A stretch of DNA of 64,000 bases, taken from contig NC_084831.1 of assembly GCF_033115175.1 (NCBI RefSeq), positions 9,086,540 to 9,150,539 of the forward strand. Reading direction: 5' to 3'. Shown piece by piece: positions 20,158 to 29,612 of this stretch; within the stretch, counting starts at the first letter, position 1; each line of letters opens with the position of its first letter. This DNA comes from Lepus europaeus (Eukaryota; Chordata; Mammalia; Lagomorpha; Leporidae). The translations under genes and the position numbers were made by a program. The notes below the pieces were generated by a model. It saw nothing but the letters and a program-made list of their open reading frames with translations, did not search any database and had not been told where the DNA came from.

Positions 20158-20490
20158 ACGGGCCGCTGTTACGGCACAATGGGTTAAGCAGCTGCCTGCA
20201 ATGCTACCATCCCATAGGAGTGCTGCTTCAAGTCCCAGCTGCTCTGTTTTTAATCTAGCTGCCTGCTACTGTGCCTGGGAAAAGCAGCAGCAGAAGGCCC
20301 AAGTGCTTGGGCCCCTGTCACTCACTTGGGTGTCCCAGATGGAGCTCCAGGCTCCTGGCTTTGGCCTGGCCCAGCCCCAGCCATTGCAGCCATTTCTGGA
20401 GTGAACCAGCAGATGGAAGATCTCTCTCTCTCTCTCTACCTCTCCCTCTCTCTCTGTAGCTCTGCTCTTCACATAAATTTTTAAAAAGTG
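20158..20490 (+). mobile_element. CSINE, older subfamily
   Basis: Head GGGCCGCTGTTACGGCACAATGGG, tail CTGCTCTTCACATAAATTTTTAAAAAG. Short perfect duplications TCCCTCCA at 20150-20157 and 20491-20498. Confidence 0.92.
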
Positions 20491-20499
20491 TCCCTCCAA

Positions 20500-20826
20500 A
20501 ACTCATGTGCCCCTGGAACCTCAGAAGGTGGCCTTCTCCAGAAATGATATCTTTGCAAATGTGATGAGTTAAGCTGGGGGCACACTGGACTAGGGTGGGC
20601 CTTGTTCTTGGGAGAAGGCTGCGTGGAGACAGGAGCAGATCCGAGTCTTGATCCAACAGGCAGCGAATGCCAAGGCAACCACCTGTACCAAGGGCTGAGA
20701 GGGGCGACAGGTTCTCTCTGAGCCTCCAGAAGGAACTGGAAACATGAGCGAGTAAAATCCTGCTGTCTTAAACGCCCGAGCCGGCAGTGTTCCGCTACAG
20801 CAGCCCTGGAAGATGACCGCGGCTGG
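20500..20826 (+). mobile_element. LTR-like ancient repeat relic
   Basis: GAACCTCAGAAGGTGGCCTTCTCC, TTTGCAAATGTGATGAGTTAAG, ACTGGACTAGGGTGGGCC, GAGCCTCCAGAAGGAAC and ACGGCAGCCCTGG-like text follow the order of a common old mammalian LTR-type interspersed repeat. No coding part. Exact family not assigned. Confidence 0.5.
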
Positions 20827-21349
20827 AGCTGGCCTCTGAAGCCTGGCGGAATGTGTGTGCAAGAGAGCAGTGACAGGTGAATGCCAGGCAAAAAGGAGAG
20901 TGAGGACAAAGAGCCTGGGGCGGGGGCAGGGGCAGGTGGCGGTGTGCGCCCCCAGCAGGTGGGTGAGCACGGTCAGCTGTGTGGAGACAGCAGTGGGGAG
21001 TCTCCCCGCCGCTCCTAACCCAGGGTAGGTGGTCCCACCTTGGCGCCACCTGCCTGTTTCTGTTCCTGATTTATGGTCTGCTGCATCGTGTGCCTCTTGC
21101 TGTTTCCCACTGAAAAATATTTTCACTTTATGTCGTTGCTGCCAGCCTGTATGTTTTATTCATGCTTGCGCGGTGCTGTATTAGTGAATTAATTCTGGCT
21201 TCGAGGGAGGCGAAGACTGAAGTTCCCTTTGTGTTCTTGGGAACAAACCACCTCGACCTTTGAGCCTGTTATGCTACGGGCCGGGAGGGAGGAGAGACTG
21301 CCAGTGAGTGCGGACCCCTGTGTGGCAACTCAGGGCTTTGTTGCTGTCA
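20827..21349. other. Intergenic, GC-rich first half
   Basis: A GC-rich stretch (20880-21050) gives long overlapping minus-strand ORFs without domains. Nothing else recognised. Confidence 0.5.
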
Positions 21350-21653
21350 TTTTAATATTTATTTATTTATGTATTTGAAAGACAGAGAGAAAGAGAGATC
21401 CTCCATCTATCAGTTCACTCCCCAAATGGCCTCAATGCAGGACTGTTCTGGGCCGAAGCTAAGAGCTTGGAACTCTATGTGGGTTTCCCATGTGGATGCA
21501 GGGGTCCAAGCACTTGGGCCATCATCCACTGTTTTCCCAAGTGCATTAACAGGGAGCTGGATTGGAAGTGGAGCAGCCGGGACTGGTACACAAGCTCATG
21601 GGTTGTGGCGTCGCAGGCCAAGGCTTAACTTGATGCACCACAGTGCCGGCCCC
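21350..21653 (-). mobile_element. CSINE, older subfamily
   Basis: TATTTATTTATGTATTTGAAAGACAGAG tail and GATGCACCACAGTGCCGGCCCC head; about 25 bp shorter than usual. Confidence 0.9.
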
Positions 21654-21851
21654 AACTTAGATCTTTTTAATGGATTTACTACATATTTGGTTCTAAAAAT
21701 TGTGACACGAGAATTGCAGTGGAAGGATCTAGAAAGAATGCCCTAGTTTTTCTTATAGGACAGAATAAAGTTGTCTTGGGCCTGTGAATTTGAATTGATT
21801 AGAAATGTTAGCATCTTAGAATTGTTTTTTCCTGTTTTGAAGTAGAATTGG

Positions 21852-22168
21852 AGGGGCTGGCATTGTGGCATGGCAGGTTTAGCAGCTGTCTGTGAGGCCA
21901 CACGAGTGTTGGTTTGTGTCCCTGCTGCTCCACTCCGGATCCAGCCCCTTGCTAACGTGCCTGGGAAACCAGCAGAAGGTGGCCCAAGTACTTGGCCCCT
22001 TGCCACCTACGTGGAAGGCCTGAATGGAGTTCCAGGCTCCTGGCTTTGGCCTGGCCCAGCCCTAGCCATTGTGGTCATTTGGGGGAGTGAACCAGTGGAT
22101 GAAAGATCTCTCTCTCTCTCTTTGTCTGTCTCTCCCTCTCTCTCTAACTCTGCCTTTCAAATAAATCG
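21852..22168 (+). mobile_element. CSINE, older subfamily
   Basis: Head GAGGGGCTGGCATTGTGGCATGGC, tail CTCTGCCTTTCAAATAAATCG followed by a T-run at 22174-22188. Confidence 0.9.
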
Positions 22169-22189
22169 TTCCCTTTTTTTTTTTTTTTA

Positions 22190-22900
22190 AAGTACTACTG
22201 GAAAAGAGACAGGTGCGGGGAGGAAGCCCCCCTGGAGCATGCTGGGAGCAGGAAGATGCGGTCCCAGGCTTCCACTGTGCTCCAGGTAGTTTGGTGAATA
22301 GAAGCCGTCTCCTCCCCCCATCCTAGGTTCTTAGGGGGCAGGGGTGGCGTCTTGGTCCCCGGTGTCCCTGCGTCATCTCCATGGCAGGGAGCAGTGAGAA
22401 CCGTCGCTGCCTCGGGGACTTTGACGTCAGCCGCGTTCTCAGCTCCGGCTTCTGGCACCGACCTGCTGCGTGTCTCACCCGTCAGAGCGCAGCCTCTGTC
22501 TGTGAAGCAGCTGTTTGTTGCTGTTGTGAGGATGAAAGAGAAAGTCGCCTGAGCGTGGGCCAACCCCGGCGCGGGGGACAGGTGGCTTCCTTTCCCTGCT
22601 GTTCAGTCTCACCACTGCTAAGACGTGTCTGGGCGTTTGGAGGCCACGGAGTTTTCCTCACGGAACCAGGTGGCACGACAGTGTCTCTTGCACGATGAAA
22701 TGTCCCTGCTTTTCTGTCTTTGAACTTCACTGGTTCCTCTCTAAGTAGAATCCGGAGCACGCGTGGCTGCTGGTGTGCAGGCCCGGATGTCATCCCTCGA
22801 GTGGATAAGTGACATGGAGGGCGACAGTGAGGGGGAATGGTGGAGCGCTCACGGAAGATGATTGGCAGGCCAGAGAAAAGGGACTCCGTACTTTCTAAGA
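22190..22900. other. Intergenic, locally GC/CpG-rich with a consensus CRE
   Basis: CpG-richer at 22380-22600, with a full palindromic CRE (TGACGTCA, 22422-22429). Overlapping ORFs exist on both strands, but none shows a domain. A CRE-bearing distal element is possible. Confidence 0.4.
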
Positions 22901-22909
22901 AAAAGTAGG

Positions 22910-23247
22910 GGGGACTGGTGGTGTGGTGCAGCAGGTTAAACCACTGCTTGTAACGCTGGCATCCGATATTGGAGCGCCAGTTCTAGTCCTGGCCAATCCT
23001 CTTCTGACCCAGCTCCCTGCTAACGTACCTGGGAAGACAGCCAAAGATGACTCAAGTGCTTGGGCCCCTGCCACCCAGACGGGAGACCTGGATGGAATTC
23101 CTGGCTCTTGGCTTCTACCTTGGCCAGACTTGGCTGTTGTGGCTATTTGGAGAGAGAACTAGCAGATGGAAGAGCTCTCTCTCTCTCTCTCTCTCTCTGT
23201 TGCTCTGCCTTTCAAATAAATAAATAAATAAACAAATATTTAAAGAA
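22910..23247 (+). mobile_element. CSINE, older subfamily
   Basis: Head GGGACTGGTGGTGTGGTGCAGCAGG, (CT)n at 23175-23197 and tail CTTTCAAATAAATAAATAAATAAAC. Flanks show blurred duplications around AAAAAGTAGG and AAAAAGGTAAG. Confidence 0.9.
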
Positions 23248-23340
23248 TAAAAAAGGTAAGGGATCTGAGTTAATTTGATATATTGATACACTCACTCTCA
23301 GACATTCTATCTTTCCTCTTCATGATCTCTTTTGCTTTTT

Positions 23341-23672
23341 TTTCTTTAAAGGCTTTATATATTTATTTGAGAGATAGAGTTACGACAATGAGAGGGAGAG
23401 ACAGAGAGAAAGGTCTTCCATTCGCTGGGTCACTCCCCAAATAGCCGCAATGGCTGGAACTGAGCTGATCCGAAGCCAGGAGCCAGGAGCTTCCTCCAGG
23501 TCTTCCATGTGGGTACAAGGGCCCAAGTGCTTGGGCCATCTACCACTGCTTTCCCAGGCCATAGCAGAGAGCTGGATTGGAAGTAGAGCAGCCGGGACTT
23601 GAACCAGTGCCCATATGGGATGCCAGGGCCACAGACGGAGGATTAACCTGCTGCACCACAGTGCCAGCTCCT
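23341..23672 (-). mobile_element. CSINE, older subfamily
   Basis: TTATTTGAGAGATAGAGTTACGAC tail side and AACCTGCTGCACCACAGTGCCAGCTCC head. Flanks CTCTTCATGATCTC and CTCTCCATAATCTC are a diverged duplication pair. Confidence 0.9.
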
Positions 23673-23892
23673 CTCCATAATCTCAATTGATTACCTTGCC
23701 CAACAATTCAGGGAGAGTATTGAGAATGGCCTCTTTATGCAGAATTTAGGAAAACAGTCAACAACAATAAAAAAAAAATCCAACTTCCTTGCCCGAGTGT
23801 GTGGCATAGTTACCTGTATTGGCCTCTGATCCAGCTCTCAGGTGTGTGTGTGCATGTGTGAGCAGATGGGGCTGTTGCTTATGAGGGAGCTA

Positions 23893-24390
23893 AACTGTCT
23901 TCCAAACTTGGTTCTATTACTTAACTAGGCAAGCTTGTTTGTTTCATTTATTTGTTTACTTGAAAGACAGTTACAGAGAGAAAGAAACAGATACTTTCCA
24001 TCTTCTGATTCACTTCCTACATGGCAACAACAGCTGAGCCTGGGACAGGTTGAAGTCAGGAGCCTGGAACTCCATCCAGATCTCCCCGGTGGGTGGCAGG
24101 GGTCCAAACACTTGGGCCATCTTTTGCTGCTTTCCCAGGGACTTCAGCAGAGAGCGGGATTGGAAGTGGAGCAGCCGGGGCTTTGAACCAGCGCTCATAT
24201 GCCGGCGTTGTAACCCACTGAGCCACAACACTGGCCCCTAGGCAAGTTCTTTGACTTCTCCTGGCCTTGGTTCTCAGCTGTCAGTGAGGATGTGCTTACC
24301 ACACAGGGTTGGCGTCAGATAGTACATGAGAAATACCTAGAAAAGAACCCAGCAGGAAACAGGTACCGTTAGCATTCGGGGAACTGAAAA
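23893..24390 (+). mobile_element. MIR relic split by a SINE
   Basis: CTATTACTTAACTAGGCAAG, then after the SINE GCAAGTTCTTTGACTTCTCCTGGCC, GGTTCTCAGCTGTCAGTGAGGAT, CACAGGGTTGGCGTCAGATAGTACATGAG and ACCTAGAAAAGAACCCAGC. Forward MIR order throughout. Confidence 0.75.
23934..24237 (-). mobile_element. CSINE, old copy inserted in MIR
   Basis: Perfect 9-bp duplications CTAGGCAAG at 23925-23933 and 24238-24246, both within the MIR. Head TAACCCACTGAGCCACAACACTGGCC. Confidence 0.92.
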
Positions 24391-24611
24391 TCTGATATAG
24401 GAAGGAGGTAGAGGAGCTGAGGTCACCGGCCTTGCGTATTCTCCTCAAATCCCCACCCACGTTGTGCAGTGAAAACTGCGGCTTCAGCAAACTCCTGCCC
24501 AGAATCGATGTTGGCTAAAAATACTGACCATGGCTGTTGACTGTGTCCTTTCTGCGACCCGGAGCCTATTATGATATCATTAGAATAAAATGACCATGAC
24601 CGACAAAGCCA

Positions 24612-26683
24612 TTCTTTTATTATTTTTTAAAGTTTTTATTTAATGAATGCATTTTTTCACAGATACAACTTTAGGAATATAGTGGTTATTTCCTCCCATA
24701 CCCACCCTACCCCCCCCCCCATCCCACCTCCCTCTCCCATCTCCTTCTTCATTATGGTTCATAGCTTGACTTTATATACAGAGGACCAACTTTATGCTGA
24801 GCATAGACTTCCAAAATTTGCACCCACGCGCACACACAACATATAGAGTACAGGTTGGGAACAAAATTTGCAGTCAATTCTCATAGTACAACTCATTAGG
24901 GACGGAGGTCCTATATGGGGAGTAAGTGCACAGTGACTTCTGTTGTTCCTTTGACAATTGACACTCTTATTACAACGTCAGTGATCATCTGAGGCTCTTG
25001 TCATGGGCTGCCAGGGCTATGGAAGCCTTCTGTGACCACAGACTCCATCGGTATTTGGACACGGCCATAAGCAAAGTGGATGTTCTCTCCTCCCTTCAGA
25101 GAAAAGTACATCCTTTGATGACCCCTTCATTCCACTGGGATTTCACTCACAGGGATCCTCCGTGTAGGATATTTTTTGCCATAGAGTCTTGGCTTTCCAT
25201 GCCTGAAATGATCTCACAGGCGTTTCAGCCAGACCAGGAAGCCTCAAGGGTTGATTCTGAGGTCAGAGTGTTAGTTACAGCGAATTCTAGGAGTGTGCTG
25301 TGTGGCCTGCTTCCCATATTGGACTTTCCTTCTTTTTTAATTCTGTTATTATTACCAGGCACTTGATGTTATTTATATGATCACTTTTTTTTTTAAAGTA
25401 TGTTTTCATTTTTTTTTTTTTAATTTTTGACAGGCAGAGTTGACAGTAGAGGGAGATAGAGAGAAAGGTCTTCCTTTTTGCAGTTGGTTCACCCTCCAAT
25501 GGCCGCCGCGGTAGGCGTGCGGCCGGCGCACAACGCTGTTCCGATGGCAGGAGCCAGGTGCTTCTCCTGGTCTCCCATGGGGTGCAGGGCCCAAGCACTT
25601 GGGCCATCCTCCACTGCACTCCCTGGCCACAGCAGAGAGCTGGCCTGGAAGAGGGGCAATCGGGACAGGATCGGTGCCCCGACCGGGACTAGAACCCGGT
25701 GTGCCGGTGCCGCAAGGCAGAGGATTAGCCTGTTAAGCCACGGCGCTGGCTATATGATCACTTTCACACTTAAACCCACCTATATGTTGACTTTCACATT
25801 TAATATGATCATTTTAACAGTTAAGATGGCATTTATACCACCGATTTTTACGGGTTTGGAGTCCTGTGACAAGTTGTTAGGCTGTACCCTGAGAAGTAAG
25901 TCTGTAGGGCTGTGTGTAGAACTATACTGCTTTACAGTTACAGACTACCTCCTCCCTCTCTTATTCCCCCTCTTATTTTTAACTGGATCTTTTCCCAATT
26001 GACTGAAAGTACATGTGGTTAACTCTCTGTTACATGAAGAGTTCGGCATATAGTATGAAGAAGAGAAAAGAAAAAGAAAGAAAACAGAAACAAAACAAAA
26101 CAAAAGGATATACTAGATAAAAAGTAACAATAATAAACTGTCCCTCAACAGTCAGGCCAAGGACTATTCAAGTCATTGATTCTAAAATCATCAATTTTGC
26201 TTCTATAACTTACATTTTAAGAACACTATTAATTCTCGCAAATCATATGGTATTTGTCTCTTTGGGACTGGGTTACTTCACTAAGTATGAGGTTTTCCAG
26301 CTTGCTCCATTTTGTTGCAAATGACTCGATTTCATTTTTTTTTTTTTTTTTACTGCCGTGTAGTATTTCATGGTGTTCATATCCCATAATTTCTTTATCT
26401 AGTCTTCGGTTGATGGGCATTGAGGTTGCTTCCATGTCTTAGCTCTTGTGAATTGAGCTGCAGTAAACATGGGGGTGCAGGTAGCGGTCTATGTTCAGAA
26501 TTTTGAGGTATTGCCATACTGTCTTCCACAGTGGCTTTATTAGTTTACATTCCCACCAACAGTGGGTTAGGGTGCCCTTTTCCCCACATCCTCTCCAGCA
26601 TTTGTTGTTTGTTGATTTCTGTATGAGGGTCACTCTACCTGGGGTGAGGTAAAACCTCATTGTGGTTTTGATTTGGACAATGT
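24612..26683 (-). mobile_element. Lagomorph L1, 5'-truncated, ORF2 C-terminus and 3' UTR
   Basis: From the T-rich 3' end (24612) through a long 3' UTR, to an ORF2 C-terminal frame on the minus strand. The Cys/His segment [15 protein letters not shown] and then KPLWKTVW lie at about 26520-26640. A later segment with SEVTQSQRDKY (26229-26300) is in a different frame because of an A-tract indel. The copy stops inside ORF2, so it is non-autonomous. It is less decayed than the other L1 pieces here. Confidence 0.9.
25388..25751 (-). mobile_element. CSINE, young subfamily, inserted in L1
   Basis: Perfect 13-bp duplications ATATGATCACTTT at 25375-25387 and 25752-25764 within the L1 3' UTR. Tail TTTTGACAGGCAGAGTTGACAG, head TTAGCCTGTTAAGCCACGGCGCTGGCT. 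A recent insertion. Confidence 0.95.
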
Positions 26684-26709
26684 CATTCTGATCAAGCACC
26701 GAGACCTCT

Positions 26710-26815
26710 AAAAAAAAAAAAAAGAAGGAAGGAAGAGGAGAGAGGGGTGGGGGAGTGGGACGGGGAGGAGGAGGGGGAGGGGGAGGGGAGGAGAGGAGGA
26801 GGAGGACAAGAAACT
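26710..26815. repeat. Polypurine tract
   Basis: About 105 bp of almost only A and G on the + strand (A-run, GAAGGAAGG, GGGGAGGAGGAGGGGG), with two brief interruptions. Such tracts can adopt triplex forms. Confidence 0.9.
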
Positions 26816-27034
26816 GAGCAGTATTCAAACCCCATCCTTCAGCAACACATTTCGCTTTTTCAAAGAGGCAAAGGAGTAATATTTAGCATACCACACAGAT
26901 AATAAACACTCATTAAGTGACACTGTCGTCTTGATAGTCCTTATATTTAAGATAAAATATATAATATGTAGTTATTTATCCTGAGAAGTAGCACATGTTG
27001 AAAAACAGAAATATGTTACAGTGTGGCAGGACAA

Positions 27035-27490
27035 GCAGTGGCCCTCAGAGATACGTCCCCATCCTGATTCTGAGTTTTTGCATGGACCTCTTAGGAGCCT
27101 TGGTAGACACGGTTCAGTGGAGGATCTTGAGATGGGGTGACTATCTTGGAGAGTAGGGGATACTATATCCAGGACGCCCTTGTATCCTTACAAGAAGCAG
27201 AGGGGACACTGCACACAGAGGAGAAGGGGATGCAAAGATATAGCAGAGATTTCAAAATGCTGGCCTTGGATATTTGAGGGACACAGCCAAGCCAAGGCAC
27301 GCCGGCAGTCCCTGCAGAGGGATGGGGGCAGAGCAACCCCTCCCTGCAGGCTCCCGAGGAAGCACGGCCTGGCTCTGCCTTGATGTGGCCCATTGATACT
27401 GACTGCCAGAGGATCCCCTTGTGTTCTTCTAAGCAACCGAGTGAGGGGTAACTGGTGACAGCAGCCACAGGAATCTAATAGATGCAGCAA
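27035..27490 (+). mobile_element. LTR-like ancient repeat relic
   Basis: GGATCTTGAGATGGGGTGACTATC, CTTGTATCCTTACAAGAAGCAGAGG, ACACAGAGGAGAAGGGGATGC and CAAGCCAAGGCACGCCGGCAG resemble the internal order of the old repeat type at 20.5 kb. Family not assigned. Confidence 0.45.
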
Positions 27491-28650
27491 CCTGAGATTA
27501 ATGACCGGAAGGGAACTGTCTCTTGGCACGATGCCATCTTGTACATACCCTGGTTCACCAGGTCACTTCTAACTTAACATTTATTTTCCTTTTCCTTTCT
27601 ATTGAATGCCAGGTGGGACATAGCTTTTCGTGTAAAATGCTGGTGTTTTGGAAAGGTGAGGGGGACCATTTTTGCAGGCTGGATAAGGGGTGCCCTGCAA
27701 GACTACAGTACTTCAGTGACAGGCATATCTGTATCTCCCAAACCTAGGGTCTCTCTTTCCTTGCACAGTGGAAGAAATACGCTACCAGGTCTGATTTCCT
27801 TCCTTAGGCTGTCTGCTGACCTTGTCACTTTTTAAGGCCTTTGATAAAACTCACTCAGAAGAGGATGCTGGCATTTGTCCGCTGGAGCTTACCATCTCTT
27901 TGTGTTCAGATTATGGCATGATACATGCTGATACAACCTGTTTTCTTAAGAGTAAACCAGATTTGCATAAACAAACACTTCTGGTGCTTCCTAAGTTTCC
28001 CAGGCACACCTGTGCCCCACACGGTCCTAGGTCCTAGTCTTCGGACTGGATCCTGTCCAGAGGCGGCTGCTGCTGCCCAGAGCATTAGATCCTTCCAGGC
28101 TTGCTCTGAGGACAGCTTTTTCTCTGCGTGCTCACGGCTTCAGTGGGCGACAGCGCGCACCTCCTGTCATCTCCAGCCTGCACCTGCACTCCAGTTTCCA
28201 GTTGGGCCTGCTGGTCCTCGGCTCTTGGAGGTCTAACAGCCATTGCCAAGTCAACCCGGTTCAACCCCGGCCCAGCATTCATGCGTGCTCCTCCACACCA
28301 TCTCTTTGCTCCCTCCAACGTAAACAGTTGCGTCCTATAAAGACAAGCGCTGTCGCTGGACACAGGGGGCTCCATTTGCTTTTGGGGGGGGTGGTGCCAG
28401 GTGACCAGACTCAAGCCGAGCCAGCTCAGAGGAAGGCAACGGCGGGCAGCTCCCGTTCCCTAAGAGCAGCTGTTTGCCCGGGCCTTTATAGCAAGGGCTA
28501 GGGGCGTGCCCAGGATGTAGAAGAGGGGCAGAGGGAGGGCCCTTCCTGCTTGCAAGCTACATCTTCACGCCTTGCAGGATCAAAACCCCGACTCCGACAG
28601 GTCTCTTTGCAGCTCGCCTTGTCTGTGGCCTTGTGAGCACAGTGTTGCAA
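27491..28650. other. Region upstream of the CpG island, no clear feature
   Basis: Moderately GC-rich from 28,030 on, with no recognised repeat. It directly precedes the promoter, so short conserved motifs are plausible. An eight-G run lies at 28384-28391. Confidence 0.45.
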
Positions 28651-29166
28651 GACAAGCTTTTCTGGAACTTTCTCCGAAAACTCGCAGATCCTCCACCCCC
28701 GCAGGGCCCCCTCCGGCCAGACCCCCACCCCTGGGTGTGGACACCTGGGCTCCCCCAGGGCCCCCGGAGCCGGGCCGTGCACACACAGGGTGCGCGGCCA
28801 GTGCGGGGCCCTCCCGGAGAAGGTCCATCTCTGGGCGCGGCCGCGCGGGCCCTCCTGACCGAAGCGGGCCCGGCGGGGAGGGTCCGGGTTTGTTTACCCC
28901 ACGGACACTTGCCGGCCCCCTCTCCACGCGCCGGGGGCCCCCGCGTGACCCGGAGACCCGCCGCGCTCCCAGCAGCGGCGCCCGCGGGGGCGGCGGCGCG
29001 CGGTCCGGCCCGTCAGGCCCCGGCGGCGCCTCGGGGGCGACCGGCGCGGGAGGCCGCGGGCCCCGGGCCTGGGAAGGCCGGCGGGCGGGCGGGCCGGGGG
29101 CGCCGAGGCGCGGCCCGCGAGCCCGGGGTCCCGCAGCCCCGCAGGCCGCGGCCTCCCGCGCCGCCC

Positions 29167-29199
29167 GACGTCACTTCCGACCGGAGCCATGATGGCGGC
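29167..29199 (+). promoter_or_regulatory. PRDM2: Core promoter motif cluster: CRE-like, ETS, YY1
   Basis: GACGTCA (29167-29173) is immediately followed by an ETS site on the reverse strand (CACTTCCG, 29172-29179) and, 10 bp on, by ATGATGGCGGC (29189-29199), close to the YY1 consensus AAGATGGCGGC. In TATA-less promoters YY1 sites commonly lie just downstream of the start site, so transcription probably starts at about 29150-29190. Confidence 0.6.
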
Positions 29200-29274
29200 G
29201 GCGCGGCCGCGGGCGCCGGGGCGGGCGGAGCGGCGGCCCTCGGCGCTCTGAGGCGCGGGGCGCGGCGGGCGCAG
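29170..29274 (+). other. PRDM2: PRDM2 exon 1 (5' UTR), predicted
   Basis: The 3' boundary is a strong donor, GCAG|GTGAGA, after 29274. The 5' boundary is inferred from the motif cluster and is uncertain by tens of bases. The exon is non-coding with respect to PRDM2, because the initiator ATG lies in exon 2. A short upstream ORF is contained in it. The position upstream of the coding exons, on the same strand and inside the only CpG island, supports the assignment; no transcript was available. Confidence 0.65.
29189..29251 (+). CDS. Upstream ORF in PRDM2 exon 1, 20 codons
   Basis: Two tandem ATGs (29189, 29192) open a 20-codon frame rich in Ala, Arg and Pro, ending at TGA 29249-29251, 23 nt before the splice donor. 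The second ATG has A at -3 and G at +4, a strong initiation context. If transcription starts upstream of it, scanning ribosomes would meet it first. It may be purely regulatory; a peptide function is not suggested. Confidence 0.45.
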   Translation: MMAAARPRAPGRAERRPSAL

Positions 29275-29612
29275 GTGAGACGCGGCGGGGAGAGCGGGGC
29301 GGCCTCGGGGCCGGCGCCGGGCCGCGGGCGCCTGCCTGGGCGGCGGCGGGGAGGACGCGCCGGGCACCGGGCGCCGCAGGGCCGGGCGCGCCCCCTCGGG
29401 GGACCCAGGCGTCCGGGCGCGGGAACGTGGCGCGGGGGGCCCGGAGGCGGCCTGGCGGGCGGCTGTGGGCCGGGGTCCCTCCCCGGGGGTCCCCGCGGCC
29501 AAGTTCGGGGTTCGCTTTGTGGCGGCGGGGCCGCCCCGGACCGCACGTGGGCTCGGGCCGCCGCAGGTGTCAAGCCGCCGCGCTGTTTTCTTTCTTTTTT
29601 TTTTTTTTTTGC

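Larger units (their letters stand above)
28690..29612. promoter_or_regulatory. PRDM2: PRDM2 CpG island
   Basis: About 0.9 kb of very GC- and CpG-dense sequence, bounded on the right by a T-tract (29593-29611) and on the left by ordinary sequence. It is the only large CpG island in the window and surrounds the predicted first exon. GC boxes (for example GGGGCGGGCGG at 29218-29228) are frequent and no TATA box is seen. The very long ORFs on both strands across it come from lack of stop codons in GC-rich DNA. Confidence 0.9.
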
